Shown piece after piece: positions 40,825 to 49,871 of a stretch of 64,000 bases of DNA. The stretch is from contig JACKAF010000004.1 in NCBI GenBank assembly GCA_020635235.1, forward strand, positions 248,001 to 312,000. The letters run 5' to 3'. Source of the DNA: Pseudobdellovibrionaceae bacterium (lineage in GTDB: Bacteria; Bdellovibrionota; FAC87; UBA2466; JACKAF01). The notes beneath the pieces were generated by a model, which searched no databases, was not told the origin of the DNA, and saw only the letters and a list, made by a program, of their open reading frames with translations. Position 1 is the first letter of the stretch. Every line of letters starts with the position of its first letter. The position numbers and the translations under genes were made by a program.

Positions 40825-42675
40825 ATGTGCGGAATCATCGGGTATGTAGGACAGCAAGGGCACCGCGAAGTTTTATTAGACGGCTTGGAAAGATTGGAGT
40901 ACCGAGGTTACGACTCGGCGGGAGTGGCGTTGAGGGATAGTGACTCCGTCCACCTTTTTCGCGTTAAAGGGCGCATCGCGAGTCTGCGGGAGCGTATGGC
41001 TGGGGCAAATTTCGAAGCCCGCGCCGGAATTGGACATACCCGCTGGGCCACTCATGGAGCGGCGTCGGTTCGAAATGCGCACCCCCACCGCACCGGCGGC
41101 ATCACTCTTGTCCACAATGGCATCATCGAAAATTTTGCTGAGTTGAAAAAAGAGATAACGGCGCTGGGCCGGGTGGTGAAGAGCGATACCGATTCAGAGA
41201 TAGTGGCGCACCTTTTTGACATTGAGATACTAAACAACAAAACGCTTGAGGACGCCGTGAAGTCCGTCACCGCAAGGCTTCGAGGCGCCTACGCTTTCGT
41301 GTTGATGAGCGACAAAGACCCGGACTTCCTGTTGGGAGTTCGAAACGGGGCCCCGCTTCTGGTTGGCGTCGGCGAAACGGGAAACTACCTGGCCTCGGAT
41401 GTCCAGGCGGTTCTGAGTCACACCAAAAAGATTGTCTATTTGGAGGACAAGGAGTTTGTCCTGTGCGGAGACAAGAAAATTACCGTGAAACGCTACGACG
41501 GCAAAGAGATCGTGCCTGTCGTAAATACTTTGAACTGGTCCGCGGATGAAATTGGCCGCTCGGGCTACCCGCACTACATGCTCAAGGAGATCCACGAGCA
41601 ACCGATGGGCCTGACGCGAACCCTGGCTAGCAACCTAAAAAGGGCGAAGAAAAATCTTTACCTTGATGGGCTGAAAGCATCAGATGCTGAACTTCGAACG
41701 TTTAACAAGGTAAGTATTGTTGCCTGTGGTACTTCCTGGCACGCAGCTCTTGTCGGGAAATTCTACATCGAGCGCTTCGCAAAACTGTCAGTAGACGTCG
41801 ACTACGCATCAGAGTTCCGCTACCGGGAGCCGGTTTTGGATAAGCAAACTTTGAGCCTATTTATTTCCCAATCCGGGGAAACCGCAGATACCCTGGCCGC
41901 TTTGCGCGAGGCCAAAGAACGGCACGCGCATGCGGCGGCCTTGGTAAATGTGCAGGGGAGTTCCATTGCCCGGGAGTCGGATTCAGTGTTGATGACTCAG
42001 GCGGGACCGGAGATTGGAGTGGCCTCTACCAAAGCATTTACCACACAGCTCAGCGTTCTTTATTTGCTAGCGATCCGTCTTGGGCGGGCGCGGGGAACGC
42101 TTTCACCTAAGGAGGCGGAAACCCTACTTGCGGAGCTTAGTGAGCTGCCTTTTCAGATGGAACGTGTACTTGAGCTCAGTCCGAGTATCGATAAACTCAC
42201 GCACACCTTGCTGAAGAGCAAGTTATGGTTATTCATGGGACGCGGAATCCATTATCCGGTTGCCCTCGAGGGGGCGTTGAAACTGAAAGAGATTACCTAT
42301 CTCCACGCGGAAGGTTATCCGGCCGGTGAAATGAAGCACGGTCCAATTGCGCTCATCGACCGCTCCTCCACGACGGTGGTTTTGTCTGCCCCCCCCGAGG
42401 GCGAAACATTACTTACTCAGATGAGGGAAAAGGTTCTCAGCAATCTGATGGAAGTAAAGGCCCGAGGCGGGAAAATTCTCGCGGTGGGTAGTGAGGGGGA
42501 CGATGAGTTACAGGGGCTTTCAGACGCCTATTTGGGAATCCCTAACTGCTCGTGGGGAATGAGCCCACTTTTGCTCAGTATCCCGATGCAATTGCTCGCT
42601 TACTATACGGCGGTACATTTGGGCCGTGACGTGGATAAACCGCGAAACCTGGCAAAAAGTGTGACGGTGGAATGA
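40825..42675 (+). CDS. glmS: Glutamine-fructose-6-phosphate aminotransferase
   Basis: 616 residues, full length. The N-terminal glutaminase domain begins MCGIIGYVG with Cys2 as nucleophile after Met removal, followed by LEYRGYDSAGVA and GHTRWATHGA. Two SIS domains (VACGTSWHAALV, SQSGETADTLAALREAK, EITYLHAEGYPAGEMKHGPIAL) and the terminal KPRNLAKSVTVE follow. It makes glucosamine-6-phosphate, the entry to UDP-GlcNAc for peptidoglycan and amino-sugar polymers. Here it sits at the end of the exopolysaccharide locus with a sigma-54-type promoter and is coupled by ATGA to a barrel-like gene. It may therefore be a dedicated copy rather than the housekeeping one. Confidence 0.95.
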   Translation: MCGIIGYVGQQGHREVLLDGLERLEYRGYDSAGVALRDSDSVHLFRVKGRIASLRERMAGANFEARAGIGHTRWATHGAASVRNAHPHRTGGITLVHNGIIENFAELKKEITALGRVVKSDTDSEIVAHLFDIEILNNKTLEDAVKSVTARLRGAYAFVLMSDKDPDFLLGVRNGAPLLVGVGETGNYLASDVQAVLSHTKKIVYLEDKEFVLCGDKKITVKRYDGKEIVPVVNTLNWSADEIGRSGYPHYMLKEIHEQPMGLTRTLASNLKRAKKNLYLDGLKASDAELRTFNKVSIVACGTSWHAALVGKFYIERFAKLSVDVDYASEFRYREPVLDKQTLSLFISQSGETADTLAALREAKERHAHAAALVNVQGSSIARESDSVLMTQAGPEIGVASTKAFTTQLSVLYLLAIRLGRARGTLSPKEAETLLAELSELPFQMERVLELSPSIDKLTHTLLKSKLWLFMGRGIHYPVALEGALKLKEITYLHAEGYPAGEMKHGPIALIDRSSTTVVLSAPPEGETLLTQMREKVLSNLMEVKARGGKILAVGSEGDDELQGLSDAYLGIPNCSWGMSPLLLSIPMQLLAYYTAVHLGRDVDKPRNLAKSVTVE

Positions 42676-43436
42676 AACGGATAAGCATCATACTGGCGTT
42701 TCTTGTGGGAGCTTCGGCTTTTGCCACCTTCAAGGGCTATTTTTCTGCTGAGGAAAAATATGATCCGCTCAACGCCGTTCTTCAAAACAGCTTGAAGGCG
42801 AAATTGACCAAACAATTTGTGCCTTTCCTGGACGCCTATATGGTTGCGGGAAATGAAGGGGCGTCTACGGCGCGCGATCCGTTCGTTTTTCAAATCGGGA
42901 GCTTCGCGTACGCTGGGCCTGGAATTAAGTTGAACTGGAACCAATTCTCTTTAAGTAGTGATGTACGGTTTAGGAGGTACCTACTTGAGACCAACGATCC
43001 TTTAGTAGTCCAACCTCTAGTGGACGCGCAGGCGCTGTTTACGTACGAGGATTACTGGGAGATGCCGCTCGCTCCGCATTTTAACGGCTTTGTCGAGGCC
43101 TACAGCGAGACCTTGTTTAGCAGTGCCGATTACGGAAACATTAGCCACAATAGTTTAGTTAAAGTAGGTGGGGAATTGGCACCCATCAAAAATACCTATG
43201 TCGCCGCATTTCTTGAGCCCTCAGTGCTTTTTGATACGATAGGGCATTACTACAACAACCGAGCCGAACTTAGAGTGAGTGGCCGGATCCGTTACAAGCC
43301 TCAACCAGCAGAATTGGAACTCACCGTATCCTACCTGTTGAATGGCTACTTCAATATTAGATCCTTTGAGGAAAATCCCTACCCGTCGCGCAATACAGGT
43401 ATCGCCGCCAAACTAATGCTTAGCTTGCGTGTCTAA
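42672..43436 (+). CDS. Putative outer-membrane beta-barrel protein of the exopolysaccharide locus
   Basis: 254 residues with a signal peptide (cut near AFA-TFK). The mature protein has alternating short strands ending in aromatic residues (FVPFLDAYMVAG, FQIGSFAYAGPGIKL, LELTVSYLLNGYFNI) and a last segment AAKLMLSLRV. It resembles the C-terminal barrel parts of PgaA/NfrA-like export proteins in style, but I cannot name a family. It overlaps glmS as ATGA. A role in polymer export through the outer membrane is inferred; no Wza-type protein is seen. Confidence 0.65.
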   Translation: MKRISIILAFLVGASAFATFKGYFSAEEKYDPLNAVLQNSLKAKLTKQFVPFLDAYMVAGNEGASTARDPFVFQIGSFAYAGPGIKLNWNQFSLSSDVRFRRYLLETNDPLVVQPLVDAQALFTYEDYWEMPLAPHFNGFVEAYSETLFSSADYGNISHNSLVKVGGELAPIKNTYVAAFLEPSVLFDTIGHYYNNRAELRVSGRIRYKPQPAELELTVSYLLNGYFNIRSFEENPYPSRNTGIAAKLMLSLRV

Positions 43437-43528
43437 ATAGAAAAATAGTACAAGTTACTACGATTCTTGATGTTCCCCTTTGACCATCTTTGGTAAGGTA
43501 GGCTCAGACATTAACGGGTGAGTGAATA

Positions 43529-45139
43529 ATGCAACGTGCCGCACTGTCAGCCAATCAATTCGGAGCGCCTGTGTGGCGATCCGATCTCGTCTCGGGTCTC
43601 GTGGTTTTTCTGGTCGCTTTACCTCTCTGCCTCGGCATCGCTCTGGCATCGGGCGCGCCCGTTTTCTCTGGTCTCATTACGGGAATCATCGCTGGGCTTG
43701 TCGTTTCCTTACTGTCAGGTTCACATTTGAGTGTGAGCGGCCCGGCGGCCGGACTTACGGTGATCGTAGCTGCCGGAATTAGTAAGCTGGGCGGTTTCGA
43801 AAATTTTCTAGCAGCCGTCGTGCTTGCGGGAGCGATCCAGATAGTTTTCGGTTTCGCGCGCCTCGGGATACTTAGCGGTTTTTTTCCAAACAGCGTAATT
43901 CAAGGCATGCTGGCGGCGATTGGCATCACGATAGTGCTAAAACAGATCCCTCACGCTCTCGGCCGCGATAGTGATTATGAGGGTGACTTGGATTTCTGGA
44001 GTATCACCGACGGGGAAAATACTCTAAGTGAGATCTGGCTCGCATTAGAGGCTCTCCACCCGCTTGCAATCGTTATTGCGATAGTAGGGATAGTGCTTTT
44101 GGTAAAGTGGCCGGCACTTAGCGCAAGGTTTTCATTTTTCCAGAATGTTCCGGGTCCACTGGGCGTGGTCGTCATGGGGCTTTTGCTCAATTTCGGCGTT
44201 GCTGCGCTCGTTCCCACTTGGGCGCTACAGGGTTCTCATGTGGTATCCATTCCCGACGTGAGCTTCGGTTTTATTTGGCATTCGCTACGCTTTCCTGGAA
44301 TGGAGTTGTTTTATAGGCCCGAGGTGTGGACGACTGCTTTTACTCTGGCGCTCGTGGGTAGTATCGAAACCCTGCTGTGTTTGGAAGCAACGGACGGCTT
44401 GGATCCCAAGGGACGCATTTCTGATGGGAACCGCGAGCTGTTCGCTCAGGGAATAGGGAATGTGTTGTGCGGGCTGGTGGGTGGAATACCGATGACTTCG
44501 GTGATTGTTCGCAGTTCCGCCAACGTATACGCGGGAGGCCAAACTCGGTGGGCAAGTTTCTTTCACGGCCTGTTTCTTTTTCTCTGCGTGGTTTTGTTAG
44601 CGCCGGTCCTAAATTCCATTCCGCTAGCGGCCCTGGCCGCCGTCCTATGTATGGTCGGGTACAAGTTGGCAAGCCCGACCGTTTTCCGGAAAGTCTTTCA
44701 TGGCGGTATAGAGCAGGGGATTCCATTTCTAGTTACGATCCTTGCTATTGTGTTTACTAATTTGCTCCAAGGGGTATTGATTGGTGCTGCCGTAGCGGCT
44801 CTTATAGTGCTGATGTCCAATCTTTATGGTGCGATTGTGATGATTCGGGAGGGCAGCACTTACTTTATTCAGTTCACCAAGGACGTGCCGTTTTCGAACA
44901 AGATGAGACTTCGTCAGCTGTTGAATAGTATCCCCGAGAATTCCATGCTCTACATTGACGGCTCCCGGGCCACTTTTATTGATAGTGACATCTATGTCAT
45001 GTTAGAGGAATTTCGTCCCCGCGCGGCACAAAGAAAAATTGATCTCCAGCTGATTGAAGTGGGCGGGAAGAAATATCGGATTTTGAATCGTAAGCGTAGA
45101 AAGGTTGAAAATGTTTCCAACAAGACTGCGTCTTTATAA
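43529..45139 (+). CDS. SulP-family anion (bicarbonate/sulfate) transporter
   Basis: 536 residues, about twelve to fourteen membrane helices. SulP landmarks include RSDLVSGLVVFLVALPLCLGIALASG, SGPAAGLTVIV and the GLVGGIPMTSVIVRSSANVYAGG region. The C-terminus is a STAS-like domain (SMLYIDGSRATFIDSDIYVMLEEF). The gene overlaps a beta-carbonic anhydrase by 29 bp, a pairing seen for SulP members thought to import bicarbonate. Bicarbonate is therefore the favoured substrate, though sulfate is not excluded. Confidence 0.88.
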   Translation: MQRAALSANQFGAPVWRSDLVSGLVVFLVALPLCLGIALASGAPVFSGLITGIIAGLVVSLLSGSHLSVSGPAAGLTVIVAAGISKLGGFENFLAAVVLAGAIQIVFGFARLGILSGFFPNSVIQGMLAAIGITIVLKQIPHALGRDSDYEGDLDFWSITDGENTLSEIWLALEALHPLAIVIAIVGIVLLVKWPALSARFSFFQNVPGPLGVVVMGLLLNFGVAALVPTWALQGSHVVSIPDVSFGFIWHSLRFPGMELFYRPEVWTTAFTLALVGSIETLLCLEATDGLDPKGRISDGNRELFAQGIGNVLCGLVGGIPMTSVIVRSSANVYAGGQTRWASFFHGLFLFLCVVLLAPVLNSIPLAALAAVLCMVGYKLASPTVFRKVFHGGIEQGIPFLVTILAIVFTNLLQGVLIGAAVAALIVLMSNLYGAIVMIREGSTYFIQFTKDVPFSNKMRLRQLLNSIPENSMLYIDGSRATFIDSDIYVMLEEFRPRAAQRKIDLQLIEVGGKKYRILNRKRRKVENVSNKTASL

Positions 45140-45725
45140 CAAAGCCTGGGTCGCGAATCGACTCGAGCTGAACGTAAGCTACTTCGAACGGCTGGCGGAG
45201 GGGCAAAGCCCTCAAGCGCTTTGGATCGGCTGCTGTGACAGCCGTGCCCCGGCAGAAGAGATTACGGGCGCACGCCCCGGAGAGCTATTTGTACACCGCA
45301 ACATCGCCAACTTAGTCCGTGAGGACGATCCTAGTTTCGCTGGAGTCTTGTTCTACGCGTTGGAAGTTTTGAAAGTTCCCCATGTCATTGTCTGTGGGCA
45401 CTCCAATTGCGGTGGCGTGCGCGGGGCATTGGATGGGCACCCAGAGCCGTGTCTGACGCATTGGTTGGGTCCCATACGATCTTTGCTCAGCCCCGACGAA
45501 CTCAAGAACCCAGACAAGGACAGTGTCTGCCTTGAGTTGGTAAAGAAGAACGTCCGGCGGGCGGTTGATGTGCTAATGGAAATGGGCCCTGTTCAGTCTC
45601 GGTGGAAACAGGGAACCCCACTTGCCATTCACGGGTGGGTGTACCACCTGGATTCTGGCTACTTAGAGGCGCTCGAAGAGCGCCGTTCCGTTGCCGCGGA
45701 GCAAAGTGTGGCGAACGCCCTCTAG
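45111..45725 (+). CDS. Beta-class carbonic anhydrase
   Basis: 204 residues from ATG 45111 (AAAGG upstream), inside the end of the SulP gene. Zinc ligands are the Cys in GCCDSRAP and the His and Cys in CGHSNCGGV; the Asp-Arg dyad of CDSRAP is the catalytic switch. HRNIANLV and GWVYHLDSGYLE complete the family pattern. It interconverts CO2 and bicarbonate in the cytoplasm. The coupling with SulP suggests a bicarbonate uptake pair for carboxylation reactions or pH control. Confidence 0.93.
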   Translation: MFPTRLRLYNKAWVANRLELNVSYFERLAEGQSPQALWIGCCDSRAPAEEITGARPGELFVHRNIANLVREDDPSFAGVLFYALEVLKVPHVIVCGHSNCGGVRGALDGHPEPCLTHWLGPIRSLLSPDELKNPDKDSVCLELVKKNVRRAVDVLMEMGPVQSRWKQGTPLAIHGWVYHLDSGYLEALEERRSVAAEQSVANAL

Positions 45726-45732
45726 GGCATGC

Positions 45733-46230
45733 CTATGACAGAGACGCAATCGCCGCGTCGTAGTTGGGTTCGTTGGCTATTTCGGCGACTTGTTCCGCGT
45801 AGAGAACTTTATTATTCTCATCAAGCACGATTACAGATCGGGAGCAGAGCCCTTTAAGTGGGCCGTCTACGATCTCCAGGTTCCACTCCTTAGAAAAAGC
45901 ACTTCTGAACGACGAGAGCGCTTCCGCGTTTTGGATCCCTTCGACGCCGCAAAATCGCTTTAGGGCGAATGGAAGATCTGCAGAGATATTCAGGACCACG
46001 GTGTTGTTGAGATCCGAGGCCCGCTGGTTGAACTGGCGGACTGACATGGCGCAGGTCGGTGTGTCGACGCTCGGGAAGATGTTCAGCACTTTACGTTTTC
46101 CCGCATAGTTGTCCAAGGTAGCTTCCGACAGGTCCGTTTTGACAAGGCGGAATCCAGGCGCAAGATTTCCCGTCTTGGGTAGGTCTCCCGCTGTGTTCAC
46201 TGCGTTTCCTTTGAGCGTAATCTTGGCCAT
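45733..46230 (-). CDS. tpx: Thiol peroxidase (Tpx-type peroxiredoxin)
   Basis: 165 residues from ATG 46230 with AAGGAGA upstream. It is an atypical 2-Cys peroxiredoxin: peroxidatic Cys in PSVDTPTCAMSVRQFN, resolving Cys in LKRFCGVEGI, and the family start ITLKGNAVNTAGDLP. It reduces lipid and other hydroperoxides using thioredoxin. It lies alone on the minus strand, 7 bp from the convergent carbonic anhydrase gene, and diverges from the potassium transporter. A third Cys (KGLCSRSV) is also present. Confidence 0.93.
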   Translation of the reverse strand: MAKITLKGNAVNTAGDLPKTGNLAPGFRLVKTDLSEATLDNYAGKRKVLNIFPSVDTPTCAMSVRQFNQRASDLNNTVVLNISADLPFALKRFCGVEGIQNAEALSSFRSAFSKEWNLEIVDGPLKGLCSRSVIVLDENNKVLYAEQVAEIANEPNYDAAIASLS

Positions 46231-46337
46231 GTGCGTTCTCCTTATATTTGTTGGGCTTGATCTACCGGAAGCCCCACGCGAACGCAAGGCATCTCCTTCG
46301 TCTGATTTGACATTGGTTTACCACTCACAGGAAGATA

Positions 46338-48383
46338 GTGGTTTCCATGCGACTAATCGGCAGCCATTTCCTGCGCTCACGTACCGGGCTCGAATCGCCC
46401 GGAATTGAAGCGATACAAATGACCATTTCTCCGGCCCTTTTCGGTGCCTGTACGCTGCTCTATTCGGACGTCCCCAACCAGTTTCTGCCGCCGCTTTTGG
46501 CGGCCGCCGTGGTCACGCTGGCCTGGATCCTCGGTGCCTTCCAATTTCGGCGTTCGCCCATTTGGGGCCTGGCATTACTGGCGGTTTGTACTGCGTGCTT
46601 CAGTGCCCTCGTGGTCTGGCACTACAGGCACCAACCAACCTTGGCTTTTGTCTTGCTGGGCCTTGCGCTCTTTCATCTAGGTTGGGTCTGGCAGGAGACC
46701 CAGTGCTCGGGCCCCCTCAAACATTGGCGCACTAGTTTAAACGTCTCGGTGCGAGACTCTTCCATTACTTGTCTAGTGCTGTGGTTTGTCCTTGGTATTC
46801 TGCGTCTACTCGACAAACCGCTTTGGTTCCGATTGTTGATGTCGGCCAATGCTGTTGTCATCGCGTTTACTTTGGGGCTTCTTTTTCTAGACAGGCGCTC
46901 CCAGCAAAAAAGTAAAGCCATTAAGGGAATTGCGGTCGCGTTGGCGGCCTTAGTGGGGTTTGAAACATACGCCATCACGCCGTTTGGGCACTGGCTAGTT
47001 CTATTGGTCCCGCTATTTGCTTTTTGGGTGCACTTGCAAACGAAAGAGCAAACCGTAAGAGGGGTTCTAGAAAGCATACTCGTACGTCCCCAACTCACCA
47101 TTGTTCTCTTTTTCGCGTGTCTATCTTTTTTGGGGGCTCTTTTCTTGCTTATGCCGGAGGCTTCGGCGGGCGACAAGGTATCGGGTCTGGATGCCGCGTT
47201 CACCGCTGTGAGTGCAGTGTGTGTAACGGGTCTCATTGTGTTGGATACGCCTGTCGATTTCAGCTATTTCGGGCAGGGCGTGATCCTTTTTCTGATCCAA
47301 GTAGGCGGGCTTGGAATAATGGCTTTGTCGTCCATTGCTGCGTTCATTCTGGGGCGTCGCCTTTCTATTCGTCAGGAGGATTTGGTTGCAGGAGCCTCCG
47401 GGTACCAGCAGCGCAGTGAAATCCGTAGCCTCTTGCGAGACATTTTACGAGTTACTTTTGCGTTCGAGGGCCTGGGGACCTTGCTGCTTACCATTGGCTT
47501 TGTCCTGGACGGGATACCGTGGACGGAGGCGATTTGGCCGGCACTTTTTACCTCCATTTCGGCATTTTGCAATGCGGGCTTTGCGCTCTTTAGTGACAGC
47601 CTGGTCGGTTACCAGGGGAACGAACTGGTGTTGCATACCGTCGGCGCTCTCATTGTCTTCGGAGGGCTTTCGCCAGGCTTTTTGCTTGCGCTGTTCAGAT
47701 TGCGTGAGGAGCGCAGCGCGCGCCTGCAGCTAAAGGCGGCGGGAGTCATGACGGTCGGATTGTTGTTCTTGGGTTTTGTACTCATCTTGAGTTTGGAATG
47801 GTCCAATGCACTCAGTGGAATGAGTATTGTCGATCGGCTTGGCAATGCCTGGTTCCAATCGGTTACGACGCGAACGGCCGGTTTTAATTCGATCAACATG
47901 ACGGCACTCCGACCGGCCACGCTCTACGTAATGATGGCTCTGATGTTTGTTGGCGGGTGTCCAGGCGGCACCGCGGGAGGGATCAAAACGACCACGCTGT
48001 TCGTGTTGATTGCGGCGGTATTGGGGGCGTTTAGAGGAGAAGGTCGGATCCAGGTATTTGGAAGACGTTTGGCGCCGAAGAACGTGTATAAAGCAGCTGC
48101 GGTAGCGACTGCCGGCTTGTTAGTAGGTTTTGTGACTCTGGTGGGAGTTTCATTGACCCAGGATTTGGAGCCCCTCAGTGCGATTTTTGAAACCGTGTCG
48201 GCGCTCGGTACGGTCGGGCTCTCTGTAGGCGCCACCCAGTCCCTCGATCAGGTTGGAAAAATAATTATCATGTTCTGTATGTTCGCTGGCCGTATTGGCC
48301 CGATTACCGTGTTTTTACTGTTGGCTCGCCCCGACAAACGCGAGCCGTGGGATCTCCCCGAAGAAGAGATCGTTGTGACTTAA
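46338..48383 (+). CDS. TrkH/KtrB-family potassium uptake channel with an extra N-terminal membrane region
   Basis: Up to 681 residues; the start is uncertain (GTG 46338 with AGGAAG, ATG 46347 or ATG 46419). The C-terminal 430 residues form the K+ channel with four pore loops, whose filter glycines lie in AVCVTGLIV, AFCNAGFAL, TRTAGFNSI and LGTVGLSVG. About 230 residues of additional membrane helices precede this, making it much longer than ordinary KtrB. It takes up K+ with the cytoplasmic KtrA ring encoded 9 bp downstream. The extra region may be regulatory. Confidence 0.88.
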   Translation: MVSMRLIGSHFLRSRTGLESPGIEAIQMTISPALFGACTLLYSDVPNQFLPPLLAAAVVTLAWILGAFQFRRSPIWGLALLAVCTACFSALVVWHYRHQPTLAFVLLGLALFHLGWVWQETQCSGPLKHWRTSLNVSVRDSSITCLVLWFVLGILRLLDKPLWFRLLMSANAVVIAFTLGLLFLDRRSQQKSKAIKGIAVALAALVGFETYAITPFGHWLVLLVPLFAFWVHLQTKEQTVRGVLESILVRPQLTIVLFFACLSFLGALFLLMPEASAGDKVSGLDAAFTAVSAVCVTGLIVLDTPVDFSYFGQGVILFLIQVGGLGIMALSSIAAFILGRRLSIRQEDLVAGASGYQQRSEIRSLLRDILRVTFAFEGLGTLLLTIGFVLDGIPWTEAIWPALFTSISAFCNAGFALFSDSLVGYQGNELVLHTVGALIVFGGLSPGFLLALFRLREERSARLQLKAAGVMTVGLLFLGFVLILSLEWSNALSGMSIVDRLGNAWFQSVTTRTAGFNSINMTALRPATLYVMMALMFVGGCPGGTAGGIKTTTLFVLIAAVLGAFRGEGRIQVFGRRLAPKNVYKAAAVATAGLLVGFVTLVGVSLTQDLEPLSAIFETVSALGTVGLSVGATQSLDQVGKIIIMFCMFAGRIGPITVFLLLARPDKREPWDLPEEEIVVT

Positions 48384-48392
48384 GGAGAGCGA

Positions 48393-49061
48393 ATGAAGAA
48401 GCAAGTTCTGGTCATAGGGCTGGGCCAATTCGGAAGTGCTTTGGTAAAGGCCTTGGTGGCGAAACGAGTCGAGGTGGTAGCCGTGGATCACGATCCTAAA
48501 CGCGTGCAGACTATTGCTTCGGAAGTCGACCAGGCTATGTGCTTTGACGCTACCGATGAAGACGCGCTTGCCCGCCTGTCGCCCGCGACTCGGGATGTGT
48601 GTATCTGCGCTACGGGAGATCAATCCAAAGAGGCAGCGATTATCTGTACGGCATTGCTGAAGCAAATGGGCGCAAAACGTGTTATTGCCCGAGCCAATGA
48701 CGATCTCCATGCGCGCATTTTGCGGATGGTGGGGGCGGACGAAGTCATTAATCCTGAGTGGGCCTACGGGGAGCGTTACGCGAATCATGTCGTCCACGAG
48801 CATATATTGGAAGAGATGTCTTTAGGGACAGACCTAGTGGTAACTGAGTTCAAGGTCCCTGACGTCTATGTGGGTAAGACACTCGTGGAACTGCAACTGC
48901 GACGAAAGTATGGAATCATCGTAGTGGCGGTGCGCTCCGGCGAGCGAGGCACCATCCGAATTCCGGATCCGGAAGATACGATGAGTGCTGGCGATATCTT
49001 GGTGGTCGTGGCGCACGAAGGTGTGGTGCCGAAACTGCTGAGTGAGGAAGGAGACAAGTAG
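48393..49061 (+). CDS. KtrA/TrkA-type RCK subunit of K+ uptake
   Basis: 222 residues: an RCK_N Rossmann domain (VIGLGQFGSALVKALVAK, VDHDPKRVQ, ARANDDLHARILRMVGAD) and an RCK_C domain (VGKTLVELQLRRKYGIIVVAV, MSAGDILVVVAHE). These proteins form an octameric ring that binds ATP/ADP and, in some species, c-di-AMP, and gates the membrane channel. Length and domain make-up match KtrA rather than the double-length TrkA. Its stop overlaps the GTG start of the HAMP gene by one base (TAGTG). Confidence 0.92.
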   Translation: MKKQVLVIGLGQFGSALVKALVAKRVEVVAVDHDPKRVQTIASEVDQAMCFDATDEDALARLSPATRDVCICATGDQSKEAAIICTALLKQMGAKRVIARANDDLHARILRMVGADEVINPEWAYGERYANHVVHEHILEEMSLGTDLVVTEFKVPDVYVGKTLVELQLRRKYGIIVVAVRSGERGTIRIPDPEDTMSAGDILVVVAHEGVVPKLLSEEGDK

Positions 49062-49696
49062 TGCCAAGTCTTGGAAACTTTCGCTTCCGCTTGTACGGTT
49101 TGGTGGCGCTTCAACTTATCACCGCTCTTTCTGCTGTGGCCTTATTGGAGCGCATGGCCCCCGCCATGCGCTTGATACTTAGCGAGAACGTCTACTCCCT
49201 TGAGGCATCCGAGGACATGCTGGCCGTTCTGGCAAGTCCAGGGAAAACCCTGGACGCCGAGCGATTCGACGAAGCCTTTGTGCGAGCGCGCAAGAACACG
49301 ACGGAGCCTGCGGAAGTTCCGCTGTTAGACACAATAGAAAAGGTGAAAGCCTCAGCGCTTGCGGGCGACGTGAGTGCGCGGGTGACCGTCGTTCGCTCGA
49401 TCCTCGAGCTTGCCGATGTCAATCGCGCCGCTATGTATGAACGAGATAGAACGGCACAACGCCTTGGTTTAGGGGGAAGCTGGGCCGTTGTGGTATTGGG
49501 GCTTTTCGGTTTGGCGTTTGGAATCATCGTGATTAAGTCGATCACCACGCAGCTAATCCTTCCGGTGCAGGAGTTAACGCAGGTTCTCCTTGACTGGCGG
49601 CGGGGGGATTTCCGGCGCCGCTGCACGCTGGGTGCGAAAAGCGGAGATTTGACCCACGCCATGAAAACTGTCAATCAGCTCCTCGATGAGAGGTAG
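49061..49696 (+). CDS. Two-helix sensor-like protein ending after a HAMP domain
   Basis: 211 residues, GTG start with GGAAGGAG. A membrane helix (about 10-30), a helical periplasmic region (about 35-140), a second helix (WAVVVLGLFGLAFGIIVI) and a HAMP-like segment (ILPVQELTQVLLDWRRGDF, GDLTHAMKTVNQLLDER) are visible. The protein then stops: there is no kinase, cyclase or methyl-accepting domain, and none is encoded in another frame just downstream. It is co-translated with ktrA. It may sense a signal for K+ uptake or be the remnant of a larger sensor. Confidence 0.75.
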   Translation: MPSLGNFRFRLYGLVALQLITALSAVALLERMAPAMRLILSENVYSLEASEDMLAVLASPGKTLDAERFDEAFVRARKNTTEPAEVPLLDTIEKVKASALAGDVSARVTVVRSILELADVNRAAMYERDRTAQRLGLGGSWAVVVLGLFGLAFGIIVIKSITTQLILPVQELTQVLLDWRRGDFRRRCTLGAKSGDLTHAMKTVNQLLDER

Positions 49697-49871
49697 TGAA
49701 CGAAAAATGTCAGGGTTGTCTAACAGGATTTGCGAGGCATCCAACGCACTTACGGAATACAAGCGATCGTTCTGCCTGAAAGCGCCCGTTGATTTGGCAT
49801 GAGTTCTGCTTAAGAATGTGCCGACGGAATTTGCCGCAAGGCTTGGAAGCGTGATGGAGTGCCAGAGGCCG

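Noticed and set aside
49707..49802. 31-codon open frame after the HAMP protein gene
   Set aside because: There is no ribosome binding site and no domain match; it does not continue the HAMP protein as an output domain.
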